From positions 124,001 through 188,000 of the forward strand of contig JAHXIP010000003.1 of assembly GCA_025655575.1 (NCBI GenBank): DNA of 64,000 bases, read 5' to 3'. Shown here one piece after another: positions 1-10,814 of this stretch. A program made the position numbers and the translations under genes. The first letter of the stretch is position 1; every line of letters starts with the position of its first letter. The notes beneath the pieces are model-generated. The model did no database searches. It was not told the origin of the DNA and worked only from the letters and a program-made list of their open reading frames with translations. Source of the DNA: Candidatus Thiodiazotropha sp. (ex Monitilora ramsayi). Lineage in GTDB: Bacteria; Pseudomonadota; Gammaproteobacteria; Chromatiales; Chromatiaceae.

Positions 1-962
1 GCAAAACCAGCGTATTGCGGGCTGTGGCAGGTTTGGTAAAAACCCCACAGGGTCTTGTGCGTGTGAATGATGAAGTCTGGCAGGATGAGAATCGATTCCG
101 ACCCGCTCACCGGCGTCCCCTGGGTTATGTTTTCCAGGAAGCCAGTCTCTTCCCCCATCTCTCAGTACGCCGTAATCTGGAATATGGCTGGCGGCGCGTG
201 CCTGAGCAGGAAAGACAAATACCCTTCCATGATGTGGTCGAACTGCTGGGTATCGGCACACTCCTGCAGAGAACCACACAGAGCCTCTCAGGTGGCGAAC
301 GTCAGCGTATCGCCATTGCACGCGCCCTGCTCACCAGCCCCCGACTTCTGCTGATGGATGAACCGCTGTCTGCACTGGATCACGGTGCCAAACAAACCAT
401 CCTGCCCTATCTGGAGAGCCTGCACGACGAGTTCACCATCCCATCGCTCTATGTCTCCCACGATCCCAACGAGGTGGCGCGGCTTGCCGACCGGATGGTT
501 GTGTTAGAGCAAGGCAAGGTCATCGCCGAGGGAGACGCCGCCACCATACTCACCCGCCTCGATCTCCCACTGGCCGGCTATGACGATGCTGCTTCCTTAC
601 TGGAGGGCACGGTCTCTTCCCACGACCATACCTATCACCTGACATGGATCTCCACCCATGGGGGACGTATTGCGATTGCCCGTGAAGACTTGCCCGTCGG
701 CAGGCGAGCCAGGGTACAGATTCAGGCGCGTGATGTCAGTTTGTCCCTCAGAGCCCACTCGGATACCAGCATCATTAACATCCTGCCTGCAAAAGTGATC
801 GATACTCATGACATCAGCCAAACCCAGATGTTGGTGCGACTTGAAATGGATGATGGTCAAACACTGCTTTCACGCATTACACGCCGATCGGCCCTTGGCA
901 TGGGGATTCGAGAGGGAATGCATCTCTATGCACAAGTGAAGAGCGTAGCGCTACTGTCGTAG
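1..962 (+). CDS. modC: Molybdate ABC transporter ATP-binding protein ModC (5' end outside window)
   Basis: Frame is open to the window edge with Walker A end KTSVLRAVAG, LSGGERQRIAIARAL signature, Walker B LLLMDEPLSALD, and a C-terminal TOBE/MOP-like domain. Confidence 0.88.
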   Translation, partial: KTSVLRAVAGLVKTPQGLVRVNDEVWQDENRFRPAHRRPLGYVFQEASLFPHLSVRRNLEYGWRRVPEQERQIPFHDVVELLGIGTLLQRTTQSLSGGERQRIAIARALLTSPRLLLMDEPLSALDHGAKQTILPYLESLHDEFTIPSLYVSHDPNEVARLADRMVVLEQGKVIAEGDAATILTRLDLPLAGYDDAASLLEGTVSSHDHTYHLTWISTHGGRIAIAREDLPVGRRARVQIQARDVSLSLRAHSDTSIINILPAKVIDTHDISQTQMLVRLEMDDGQTLLSRITRRSALGMGIREGMHLYAQVKSVALLS

Positions 963-1265
963 TGATTCAGGATTCCCCATCCGGTAACCAGCATGGCCGG
1001 ACATCACCTATTCACATAAAAGAAACATGCATTTGCAATAAAAACCGGTTATCACTTGATACTGCTTGTTCTTTCTGAATAAAAAGCATGAAATGGAAAA
1101 AATACACATGCCGAAATTGATTAATCTCACGAAAATAGGCGTATATCGATTAGTGTAAAGCACTATACTCTTCTATCTTTAACTATAGAGTGATCCTGGC
1201 TATTCATTAGCTTCTGAAAAACATGCCACCGGCTCATCCCAGCGATTGCATTGGCGATTAATTGT

Positions 1266-4172
1266 ATGACCAAGAATAGAAGTTCGTCAGTACAATCCAG
1301 TCAGATAGCAGACCAGTCCGATACCACCGATGAACAGGCCCGTATCCTGTATATGCAGGCGCCAATCTCGAACACGACAGTCTTTGTCATCGCAGCTATC
1401 TTCTACCTGATCCTCTATGAAAAAACGGATTCCACCCTGGTGGTCTACTGGGTTGCGTCACTCTACATCACTGCGCTATATCGATTGACGCTTTGGTACC
1501 GAAGAAAAAAAGAACCATTGAGAATGTCGCCTTCCCAATGGATGAATCACTACATCTTCGGCTCGGCATTGGTGGGTATCTCCTGGAGCATGATCTACCC
1601 GCTCATCTATTTCGCAGACGACCAGATCGTCTCCGTCGCACTCTCCATGCTGGCTTTCGGTATTATCGGTGCGGCCGTAGCCATTCTCTCAGTCTCGATG
1701 CCGGCATTTTATGTCTATACCTACCCCCAGGCTTTTATGCTCGGCATCGCCTTTGTCTTACACCAAAACAGTACCTATAACTGGCTCACCATCGCTCTTG
1801 TCATTTATCTTTTAATGATTACGCTTTTTACACGTAATTCGAATCGTCATATCCTCAACGCTATCAGGCTACAGAAGCAGAACCGGTCACTCATCGATGA
1901 ACTCAGCCAGGAGATCGATCAGCGGGAAGATCTCATCAAACAAAGCACCATAGCGCTACAGAAAAAAAATACCGCTTTAAGTGATGAGGTGCACGTCAGA
2001 AAGGAGGCTGAATGGCTGCAAACGGAGCAGAAAGGCATTCTCGAACTGATATCGCTGGGTACAGCACCCTTGCATCAGATTCTATTAAAAATCATTCACC
2101 TTGCTGAACACCAGGCCAGTGATTCAAAAGGCTCGATCCTGCTGTTGGATGGCAATAAGCTTCGACTGGGGGCAGCACCCAGCCTGCCGGAGGACTACAA
2201 CACACTGATTGATGGACTGGAAATTGGTCCGGCAGTGGGTTCCTGCGGTACGGCTGCTTATAAAGGACAAAGGGTGATCGTTTCAGATGTGCAGTCTGAT
2301 TCCCTTTGGAAAGACTATCGTCACCTGGGAAGAAAGTACGATTTTGCCGCCTGTTGGGCAGAACCGATCTTCGACTCAACCGGAGAGGTATTGGGTACCT
2401 TTACGCTCTATCACGACGAAACAACTTCCCCCAACTTGGATGAGATTCATCTAATCGAAAGCATGGCCCAGATTGCCAGTATCGCCATAGAACGGCGTAT
2501 TACGGAGAAAAGACTGCAACAATCCGCTACGGTATTCGAGAGCACGCTGGAAGGCGTCATGATCACAGATGCCAAGAATATTATCCTGGATGTGAACAAC
2601 GCCTTTGTAGAGATTACCGGTTATAGCCGAGATGAAGTTATCGGTCACACACCAAAAATGCTCAATTCCGGCAAACATGATGACAGCTTTTATCAGGAGA
2701 TGTGGCAGGCTTTGGTCAACCACGGACACTGGCGTGGAGAGATCTGGAATCGTCGAAAAAACGGTGTTATTTATCCTGAATGGCTCAACATCAGCACCAT
2801 CTACGACAAGCATGGAAGTATCGCTAATTACGTGGCGGTTTTTTCCGATATCACATCGATTAAACGCTCCGAACAGGAACTCGATCATCTGGCTCACCAC
2901 GACCCGCTCACGGATCTTCCCAATCGGCTGCTCTTTAATTCCCGATTGGAGCAAGCTATCAAACACGCCAGGAGAAATCAGTCCGTCTTCGCGATTCTTT
3001 TTATCGATCTTGACCGGTTCAAGAGCATCAACGATAGCCTGGGACACAAAGCCGGTGATGAGTTATTGCAACAGTTAGCCAACAGAATCCAAAAGTGCAT
3101 GCGGCTCGATGATACGGTTGCGCGAATCAGCGGCGATGAATTTGTCGTACTGCTGGAAGATATAGGCAGTGCAGATAACACTGCGGTCGCCGTAGAAAAG
3201 ATTATGGCAGTATTCACTGATCCCTTCCGGCTTGACGGACACGAAATCCACATCACGGCCAGTATCGGTATCAGTCTCTATCCAGCCAACGGTGAAAGTG
3301 TCACCTCACTATTGCGCAACGCCGACACCGCCATGTATCGCGCAAAAAATGAAGGTCGGAACACCTACCAATTCTATACCCAGGAGATGACCAGTAGCGC
3401 CTTCGAACGGGTTGTTATAGAAAATGCCCTGAGAATGGCCTTGGCGCGCAACGAATTTCATCTCGTCTATCAGCCACAGTTTCAACTCGATAGCTGTAAA
3501 CTGATCGGCGTCGAATCACTGATCCGTTGGCATCATCCGGAGCTAGGCGAAATATCCCCTGTGAAATTCATTCCACTGGCGGAAGAGAATGGTCTGATAC
3601 ACGATATCGGCGCCTGGGTGCTGGAACGTGCTTGCTGGCAAGGTAAAGCATGGTTGGAGAGTGGTTTCGACTTTGGAAGGATCGCGGTGAATGTCGCCCG
3701 ACCACAGCTCCAGCACAGCAACTTCGTTGAAAAAGTCGAACAAATCCTTGAACGTACGGGACTCCCTGCGGACAAGCTGGAACTGGAACTCACCGAGAGT
3801 TTCATTATGCAGAATACGGCTAACGCCATTGCGCAACTTGAGGCATTACGAGGGCTGGGTCTAAGCCTTTCCATCGATGATTTCGGCACCGGATACTCTT
3901 CGATGAGTTATCTTAAATTATTACCGATTCACAAGTTAAAGATCGACCAGTCATTTGTGCGTGACATCCCCACCGACAGTAATGACATGGCTATTTGTGA
4001 AGCAGTCATTGCATTGAGCAAGGCACTTGAGCTGTCAGTGATTGCTGAAGGTGTCGAGACCGATTTACAAGTAGACTTCCTCAGAGAAAAAGGATGTCAG
4101 GAAGCACAGGGTTATCTTTTCTGTAAACCGATACCAGCGGATCAGTTCGTAATGAAATACACCTCACCTTAA
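1266..4172 (+). CDS. Membrane-anchored GAF-PAS-GGDEF-EAL cyclic-di-GMP signalling protein
   Basis: N-terminal TM segments, GAF-like region, PAS (VFESTLEGVMITDAKNIILDVNNAF), GGDEF variant RISGDEFVVLLE, EAL domain (VESLIRW, IDDFGTGYSS, KIDQSFVRDI, VIAEGVET). ORF listed from TTG 1251; ATG at 1266 is likelier. Confidence 0.9.
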   Translation: MTKNRSSSVQSSQIADQSDTTDEQARILYMQAPISNTTVFVIAAIFYLILYEKTDSTLVVYWVASLYITALYRLTLWYRRKKEPLRMSPSQWMNHYIFGSALVGISWSMIYPLIYFADDQIVSVALSMLAFGIIGAAVAILSVSMPAFYVYTYPQAFMLGIAFVLHQNSTYNWLTIALVIYLLMITLFTRNSNRHILNAIRLQKQNRSLIDELSQEIDQREDLIKQSTIALQKKNTALSDEVHVRKEAEWLQTEQKGILELISLGTAPLHQILLKIIHLAEHQASDSKGSILLLDGNKLRLGAAPSLPEDYNTLIDGLEIGPAVGSCGTAAYKGQRVIVSDVQSDSLWKDYRHLGRKYDFAACWAEPIFDSTGEVLGTFTLYHDETTSPNLDEIHLIESMAQIASIAIERRITEKRLQQSATVFESTLEGVMITDAKNIILDVNNAFVEITGYSRDEVIGHTPKMLNSGKHDDSFYQEMWQALVNHGHWRGEIWNRRKNGVIYPEWLNISTIYDKHGSIANYVAVFSDITSIKRSEQELDHLAHHDPLTDLPNRLLFNSRLEQAIKHARRNQSVFAILFIDLDRFKSINDSLGHKAGDELLQQLANRIQKCMRLDDTVARISGDEFVVLLEDIGSADNTAVAVEKIMAVFTDPFRLDGHEIHITASIGISLYPANGESVTSLLRNADTAMYRAKNEGRNTYQFYTQEMTSSAFERVVIENALRMALARNEFHLVYQPQFQLDSCKLIGVESLIRWHHPELGEISPVKFIPLAEENGLIHDIGAWVLERACWQGKAWLESGFDFGRIAVNVARPQLQHSNFVEKVEQILERTGLPADKLELELTESFIMQNTANAIAQLEALRGLGLSLSIDDFGTGYSSMSYLKLLPIHKLKIDQSFVRDIPTDSNDMAICEAVIALSKALELSVIAEGVETDLQVDFLREKGCQEAQGYLFCKPIPADQFVMKYTSP

Positions 4173-4520
4173 TAATTCAGTCCGACCACCGGCTAAGACA
4201 GTTAGCGTAAACCGGATATCACTGACACATCACATATGAATCAACCACCCGCAGGACTCAAAGCACTTTCTTAAGAATTCCTTAAGTGTGTGATTCGAAT
4301 CCCCATTTAGCGGAAATACCGTCTGATTCCAGCGGCAGCTTGGTCTATAATTCGCAGCACAATCACAGACAGGATACTTGACCTTAGCGGCGTACAGCAA
4401 AATGGTACAATGCCTGTCTGGCTAGGATGGCGTAAAAATAAAACATGTGCAGCTTATCATGCAGCTCGGCTCAAACCCTTCCCAGCCCTTTTTTATACTG
4501 CGACTCTTTCGGATGACAAG

Positions 4521-6749
4521 ATGCTGAACCCTATCAGATTGACCGGACCGCTAAACACCCCAATATTGACTCTGTTATCACTCTTTTTGCTCTCACTCAC
4601 CGGATGCGGTGGCGGAGGTAGCGGTGGCGTAACCCCACCACCAGGTCCGGCACCGGTTCCGGTGGCCCGATTTGCCTACGTGGCGAATACCGGTGACGAT
4701 ACTATCTCCGTGTTTATTGCCAATAACACAACCGGTCAACTGATCCATCACGGATACGCCCTGACAGGCGATGGCCCGACATCTTTAACCATCGACCCCA
4801 GCGGACTGTTTGCCTACACCACCAATACCAACTCAACCGACATCTCGCTCCTTACCATCGACAGTTTGAGCGGCGAACTCAACCTGGCTGACTGCAATCT
4901 CGATACTGGCGCTACTGATAACTGTTTTACCAACGGCACACCTGTCTCCCTTGCCTTTGAATCAACCGGGCGCTACGCCTACGTGGCCAATCACAACATT
5001 GATACCATCAGCGTACACGCCAAGGACCCATCCGGTGCGCTGAGTGCATTAGGAATTGTACAAGCCCCCATCGATGTGACCTTGAGCGGCAGTAGCGGGC
5101 CTACCCAGATTCGTGTCCATCCCGATAAGGATGTGCTTTATGTGGTACATGATGGCAGTAGTGACGTGGGTGTTTATGATATCAATACGTCAGATGGCAC
5201 CCTGTTGGAAGCAGCCGGTTCACCCGTTGTATCCGGCGGTACCGGCGCCATGGATATGGCCATCACCCCGGATGGCCAATACGCTTACGTCGCCAATCAA
5301 ACTTCGGGCAACCTAGGCGTGTTCAGTATCGATGCGGCGGGACTGTTGGTGGCAAACGGTAGTGTACTCCCCACCGGCGGTACGCCACACGCCCTGGCAA
5401 TGGATACCAGTGGGCAATGGCTCTACATGATCAGCCGGGAGGCCTCAGGTAGCGTATCGGTATTTGAGATTCAGACCGATGGTACGCTACTGCAGATCAA
5501 CTGCAGCGGCGCCACACAGAACTGTCCGCTCGGGAACTTGCCGGAATCTGTCGCCATAGATATCACCGGCCAGTTCATCAGTATCACCAATAGTGGTGAC
5601 AACAGTGTCAATGTCTTCGTCATTGATCAGACCAGTGGTGAACTGACAGATACACGCACGCTTTCTGCCCGAAGCGCCCCGAGTGCTGTCACCTATCTCT
5701 CAGATCCTGTGGAGGCTACCGTCACACCCAGGTTTGCCTATGTGGCTAATTTTGATGGATTCAGCATATCCTCATATTTAATCGACGCTTCCAATGGAAA
5801 TTTGTCTGACATCGGCACCCCGATTACAACAGCAGGAAAACCTACTGCTGTCACCACGGATCTATCTGGGAGCTTTCTCTATGCCACCAATGACGTCACC
5901 GATAACGTCTCGGTCTTTGCCGTCAATAGCGGCAGTGGAGTACTGACAGAGATCTCCGGCTCTCCCTTTCCTATCGAGTCAAACCCGACCGGCCCAGAAT
6001 TCGGACCAATCTCGATCAGCATTGATCCTTCCGGACGATTCGCTTATGTAGCCAACTCCTCAGACACCCTGTCTGCATACAGCATCGACAGCAGTACAGG
6101 TGCTCTAACGCTCCTCGCGGGCTCTCCCTTTGCCACAGGAGACATTCCAAGCTCTGTCATCGTGGATCCCACAGGAAGATTTCTCTATAACGCCAACCTG
6201 AATACCGACGACATCTCAGCCTTTGCCATCAACTCGACCACTGGTGAGTTAACGCTAGCAGGCACATTTGCGGCAGGGGATGCGCCAAATTCGATTGTCG
6301 TCGATCCCAGTGGACGTTTTGTCTATGTGGCGAATAATGGCTTCCTTTCATTTAATGTTTCCGCCTACACCATCGATCCACTGACAGGCACGCTGAGTAG
6401 TGTTCCCGGCTCCCCCTTTTCAGCCGGAAACGCACCCATTTCCATCACCGTCGATCCATTGGGTGAATTCGTCTACGTAGCCAATCGAAGCACCCAGAAT
6501 GTGACACCTTATACGATCAATCAAAGCACAGGCGCACTCACCGCCGGAACCAACGTATCTACGGAGTTAAATCCACAAGCCATCACAGTCGATCCCTCGG
6601 GACGCTATGTGTATGTCACTAACGGTGACTCAAGCAGTGTCTCCGGCTACTCCATCGATGCCACGACCGGTGCGCTGACCTCCACCAGTCTGACCGCTAC
6701 CACAGGACTCTTTCCCCGCTCCGTCGTAACCACAGGCGTGGTGCAATAG
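4521..6749 (+). CDS. Lipoprotein with two tandem lactonase/YncE-type beta-propellers
   Basis: Lipobox-like LLSLTGCGGGGSGG; repeated RFAYVANxxxxxxSxYxIDxxTGxLxxxxGSPFxxGxxPxSxxVDPSG blades. Likely start MLNPIRLTG at 4521. Confidence 0.75.
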   Translation: MLNPIRLTGPLNTPILTLLSLFLLSLTGCGGGGSGGVTPPPGPAPVPVARFAYVANTGDDTISVFIANNTTGQLIHHGYALTGDGPTSLTIDPSGLFAYTTNTNSTDISLLTIDSLSGELNLADCNLDTGATDNCFTNGTPVSLAFESTGRYAYVANHNIDTISVHAKDPSGALSALGIVQAPIDVTLSGSSGPTQIRVHPDKDVLYVVHDGSSDVGVYDINTSDGTLLEAAGSPVVSGGTGAMDMAITPDGQYAYVANQTSGNLGVFSIDAAGLLVANGSVLPTGGTPHALAMDTSGQWLYMISREASGSVSVFEIQTDGTLLQINCSGATQNCPLGNLPESVAIDITGQFISITNSGDNSVNVFVIDQTSGELTDTRTLSARSAPSAVTYLSDPVEATVTPRFAYVANFDGFSISSYLIDASNGNLSDIGTPITTAGKPTAVTTDLSGSFLYATNDVTDNVSVFAVNSGSGVLTEISGSPFPIESNPTGPEFGPISISIDPSGRFAYVANSSDTLSAYSIDSSTGALTLLAGSPFATGDIPSSVIVDPTGRFLYNANLNTDDISAFAINSTTGELTLAGTFAAGDAPNSIVVDPSGRFVYVANNGFLSFNVSAYTIDPLTGTLSSVPGSPFSAGNAPISITVDPLGEFVYVANRSTQNVTPYTINQSTGALTAGTNVSTELNPQAITVDPSGRYVYVTNGDSSSVSGYSIDATTGALTSTSLTATTGLFPRSVVTTGVVQ

Positions 6750-6780
6750 CGGTTTCTGAATCATTCATCAATCAAGAAAG

Positions 6781-6797
6781 GTGGGGCACTGCCCCAC
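6781..6797. terminator. Hairpin GTGGGGC-act-GCCCCAC between convergent genes
   Basis: Perfect 7-bp stem, 3-nt loop, in the convergent gap; no clear poly-U tract. Confidence 0.5.
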
Positions 6798-6818
6798 TGG
6801 ATGTCGATGGGCACTTTC

Positions 6819-8006
6819 TCATATCACTGTTCTAATCGAGCGATAAGTACTGGGGTAACTTCGCTTGGTGAGTACCAACTGCCACAGTTGACCCTGGCGA
6901 CTGCGGAAGAAGCCGGCACAGGTATGCAGATAGTATTTCCACATGCGATAAAAACGCCTGCCGTAGCGGCTTTCCAGCTTGGGCCAGGCGCGATCGAAAT
7001 TCTGCCACCAGGCCATCAGGGTACGGTCGTAATCCTGTCCGAAATTATGCCAGTCCTCGATCAGAAAACAGCCTTCCAGTGCCTGGGTGATCTCTCTGGC
7101 AGAGGGCAGTTTTCCGTTGGGAAAGATATATTTTTCTATCCATGGGTCCAGTGCTTTGGTCGTCTTGCGATTACCGATCGTATGTAGCAGAAAAATGCCA
7201 TCATCCGATAACAACCGGTTAACGGTTTCGAAGTAGGTGCGATAGTTTTTTTCGCCCACATGTTCAAACATGCCCACGGAAACCGCCTTGTCGTAATGAC
7301 CGGTAGCCTCACGATAGTCCATGAGATCAACCTTCACCGGCAGTCCCTCACATCGTGCCTGAGCCAGTTTCTGTTGCTCTTTGGAAACTGTCAGGCCAAC
7401 CACTTCCACACCATAGTTTTCTGCGGCATGCTGCATCAGTCCACCCCAGCCGCAACCGATTTCCAATAACTTTTCACCGGGTTTCAATTGCAGTTTACGG
7501 CAGATCAGATCAAGTTTGTGCTGCTGCGCCTGTTCCAGATTCTCGGCGTGTTCCCAATAACCACAGGAGTAACTCATACTGCTGTCGAGCATGGCCTCAA
7601 AGATATCGTTGCCGATATCGTAGTGTTGCTTCCCAACCTGAAATGCCCGGCTGACCGATTGCTGATTGAACAGGTAGCGGCGCAGCATCTCTCCCAGCAG
7701 TCTCAGCTTGAACCACCCGGCCAGTCTTTCATCCGTACCCGCTCGCATAAACCGGTAGAAAAGTACGTCCATCTGCGCAGTGTCCCAGAGTCCATCCATA
7801 TAGGCCTCACCAAAGCCGAGTGAACCTGAGGTAAAAACCCGCTGATAGAGTTCGTCATCGTACACTTGGATGTCCCAGGGGCGGTCACCATCGAAGCGAA
7901 CATCAGCTGGCGCCATCAATTCCACCAAAGCCTTTGGCGGGCTGGACTCTCGTCGTCGTTCAGGTTGCAGTTCTCTGCTGCTTACAGTGGGCATGATCCC
8001 CTCCAA
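6819..8006 (-). CDS. cfa: Cyclopropane-fatty-acyl-phospholipid synthase family protein
   Basis: KLLEIGCGWGGLMQHAAENYGVEVVGLTVSKEQ SAM motif, SVGMFEHVGEKNY, HTIGN; typical Cfa architecture. Confidence 0.9.
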   Translation of the reverse strand: MEGIMPTVSSRELQPERRRESSPPKALVELMAPADVRFDGDRPWDIQVYDDELYQRVFTSGSLGFGEAYMDGLWDTAQMDVLFYRFMRAGTDERLAGWFKLRLLGEMLRRYLFNQQSVSRAFQVGKQHYDIGNDIFEAMLDSSMSYSCGYWEHAENLEQAQQHKLDLICRKLQLKPGEKLLEIGCGWGGLMQHAAENYGVEVVGLTVSKEQQKLAQARCEGLPVKVDLMDYREATGHYDKAVSVGMFEHVGEKNYRTYFETVNRLLSDDGIFLLHTIGNRKTTKALDPWIEKYIFPNGKLPSAREITQALEGCFLIEDWHNFGQDYDRTLMAWWQNFDRAWPKLESRYGRRFYRMWKYYLHTCAGFFRSRQGQLWQLVLTKRSYPSTYRSIRTVI

Positions 8007-8120
8007 GCATTTTCCACAGATCCTGTTTCGGTTCTCCTCTTACTTTATACGTTAGTAATCGGCGCGCGAGATTCAACCCTACGAAGTCTCGCAAATTTGC
8101 ACGCAAAATATGAAATACGA

Positions 8121-10814
8121 TCAAGCTGGCGCCAAACGCACCGCTACAACCTTATACTCCGGCGTCATGCTCTCCTGATCAAAGATACCGCTGGTAAGGT
8201 GGTTGATAGCGATTTCAGGAAAGTGAAAGGTGGTAAAGAGAATTCCCGGTTTCACCTCATCACTGATCCTCACCTGTAGATGGGTAGTCCCGTTGGATGA
8301 GGAGATCTCTACACGTCCCCCCTCATCGATACCTTCCCGTTCGGCATCCTGAGGATTTATCAGTAACACATCGTGATCAACCAGTTCCACATTGGGTGTG
8401 CGGCGGGTCATACTGCCGCAATTATAGTGTTCCAGGCGGCGACTGGTGGTAAGAATGTAGGGATAAGACGCGGCATTTTCTTCAATTTCTGGGCTCTCTT
8501 GAAATTCGAAAAACCGGAACTGGCCTTTGGGCAGCTTGAAACCCTCCTGATGTAGGATTTGCGTGTCGGTACCATCCGGCGCCACGGGCCACTGCTTGCC
8601 ATCCCCTTCAAGATTCTCCCAGGTCACACCGGCAAAGAAAGGAACCACCTGCGCGATCTCCTGAAGCAACTTCGGTGGATCATAAGAACCCTGCGGATAA
8701 CCCATACGCTGCATGATGTTACTGACAATCTCTCCGTCCGGACGAGTACCTGGCAGTGGGTCAATGGCTGCATTGACTCGCTGGATACGCCGCTCCCCAT
8801 TGGTGAAGGTACCACTCTTCTCCAGGAATGAGGCAGCCGGCAGGATGACATCGGCCATGCTGCAGGTCTCTGTCATGAAGAGTTCCTGCACGATCAGCAG
8901 ATCGAGCAGACTGAGGGAATATTTAACCTCGCAGGAGTTGGGATCGGTCTGCAGGATATCCTCGCCCATAATCCACAGGGCCTTGAGTTTTCCCTCCCGG
9001 GCTGCGCCGAACATCTGCGGTATCTTTAATCCCGGCTGTGTCGGTATCTCTGTACCATAGATTTGTTCGAAGTGCGCCTTAATCTCCGGTTGTTTATAGT
9101 CGAGGTAGCCGGCACCCAGATCGGGTTGAACACCCATGTCCACCGCGCCCTGTACATTGTTCTGCCCACGCAGGGGATTCATACCAGTACCGGGGCGACC
9201 GATATTGCCGGTCATCATGATCAGATCGGCCAGCATCATGATTGCCCGGCTGCCCTGATAGTGTTCTGTGATACCCAAACCATGAAAGGCCATCGCACGC
9301 TGGGCACGGCCATAAATATGTGCAGCCTGTTCCACATCGGTACGGGCAACACCCGTTATCTGCTCCAGGCGATCGAGATCCTGTGCCATCACCTGCGCCT
9401 TGAACTCATCAAAGCCCTCGGTTCGGCTATCGACAAACGCCTGGTCAACGTAACCCAGCACAATCAGATAACGACATAGCATGTTGAGCAGGGCTACATT
9501 ACTACCGGGTCTTGGCTGCAAGTGGCAGGCGGCATATTTCGACAATTCCGAACGGCGCGGGTCAACGATTATCAGCTTCGCACCCTTAATAGCCGCCTGT
9601 TTCAGCCTCGCCCCGGTGACCGGATGAGCCTCAGTGGGATTGGCCCCGAACACCAACAGACAGTCGGCCAGCGGAATTTCATCGATGGAGTTGGTAGCCG
9701 CACCGGTCCCATAGACCTGCCGCATGCCGTAGGCAGTGGGTGAGTGGCAGACCCGGGCACAACCGTCGATATTGTTGTTACCGATCACGGTCCGCATGAA
9801 CTTCTGCATCAAGTAATTCTCTTCATTGGTGCAGCGTGCCGAAGAGATACCGGCAATGGCATCGGCACCATGTTCCTGTTTGATGTTCTCGAGACGTTCG
9901 GCGATGAAGTCGAGCGCCTCATCCCAGCCAACCTCTACCAATTCTCCGTCACGGCGGATCAAGGGGCTGGTGAGCCGATCGGGGTGGTGGACATACTCAA
10001 AAGCGTAGCGTCCTTTGAGACAGGTATGCCCTTGGTTGACTTCAGCTCCCTCCACGGCACTGATGGCCGCTACGCTACCAGCCTTGACCTTCACCTCCAG
10101 GTTACAACCCACACCACAGTAGGTGCAGACAGTGGGTACCGTCTTGTCAGCCTGCAATGTCTTGGCCCGGTAACGATCGCTGAGGGCATTGGTGGGACAG
10201 GTCTGAACACAACGCCCGCAGGAGACACATCCCGCTTCACCGAAGTCCCCCGCCTGTCCCTGGATAATGTGGCTTTTCATACCGCGATTCGCCATCGACA
10301 GCACAAACTGCCCCTGTATTTCATCGCAAGCACGAATGCAACGATAGCAGTGGATACATTCGGCGGGATCGAAGCGCAGATAGGGGTGGGGCTTGGCGGC
10401 TTCTCCCGGTTCTTCTATCTGCGGATATCGACTGTGCTCAATACCGTAATCATGCAGTAGCTTCTGAAAGGGCGTGGGAATTTCGCCTGCCACCGGTTTC
10501 AGTTTTTCGGCAGGATAATTACTTGCCAGCAACTCGAGAATACCTTTGCGTGCGCTTTTCAGGCGATCGCTACGCGTAGTTACATGCAGATCACCCGTGG
10601 CCGGTGTATGACAGGATGCAATCAACCGCCCCATCTCTCCCGCTTTTCGTGACACCTCGACGAGGCAGATCCGACATGCGCCAAAAGGTTCGAGTGCTGG
10701 ATCGTGACAGAGTACGGGAATCTCATCCGGCCCGAGGTGGCGGCTGACAGATTCGTAAAGGGTCTCACCCGCGATAGTCGGATAGGCGGTCCCATTGATC
10801 GTTATCTGACTCAT
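8121..10814 (-). CDS. NAD-dependent formate dehydrogenase, molybdopterin alpha subunit
   Basis: N-terminal 2Fe-2S domain, 4Fe-4S ferredoxin motifs (CIHCYRCIRACDEIQG, CVSCGRCVQTCPTNAL), CTYCGVGCNLEV, NNIDGCARVCHSPT active-site Cys region, C-terminal MGD-binding domain. Confidence 0.92.
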   Translation of the reverse strand: MSQITINGTAYPTIAGETLYESVSRHLGPDEIPVLCHDPALEPFGACRICLVEVSRKAGEMGRLIASCHTPATGDLHVTTRSDRLKSARKGILELLASNYPAEKLKPVAGEIPTPFQKLLHDYGIEHSRYPQIEEPGEAAKPHPYLRFDPAECIHCYRCIRACDEIQGQFVLSMANRGMKSHIIQGQAGDFGEAGCVSCGRCVQTCPTNALSDRYRAKTLQADKTVPTVCTYCGVGCNLEVKVKAGSVAAISAVEGAEVNQGHTCLKGRYAFEYVHHPDRLTSPLIRRDGELVEVGWDEALDFIAERLENIKQEHGADAIAGISSARCTNEENYLMQKFMRTVIGNNNIDGCARVCHSPTAYGMRQVYGTGAATNSIDEIPLADCLLVFGANPTEAHPVTGARLKQAAIKGAKLIIVDPRRSELSKYAACHLQPRPGSNVALLNMLCRYLIVLGYVDQAFVDSRTEGFDEFKAQVMAQDLDRLEQITGVARTDVEQAAHIYGRAQRAMAFHGLGITEHYQGSRAIMMLADLIMMTGNIGRPGTGMNPLRGQNNVQGAVDMGVQPDLGAGYLDYKQPEIKAHFEQIYGTEIPTQPGLKIPQMFGAAREGKLKALWIMGEDILQTDPNSCEVKYSLSLLDLLIVQELFMTETCSMADVILPAASFLEKSGTFTNGERRIQRVNAAIDPLPGTRPDGEIVSNIMQRMGYPQGSYDPPKLLQEIAQVVPFFAGVTWENLEGDGKQWPVAPDGTDTQILHQEGFKLPKGQFRFFEFQESPEIEENAASYPYILTTSRRLEHYNCGSMTRRTPNVELVDHDVLLINPQDAEREGIDEGGRVEISSSNGTTHLQVRISDEVKPGILFTTFHFPEIAINHLTSGIFDQESMTPEYKVVAVRLAPA

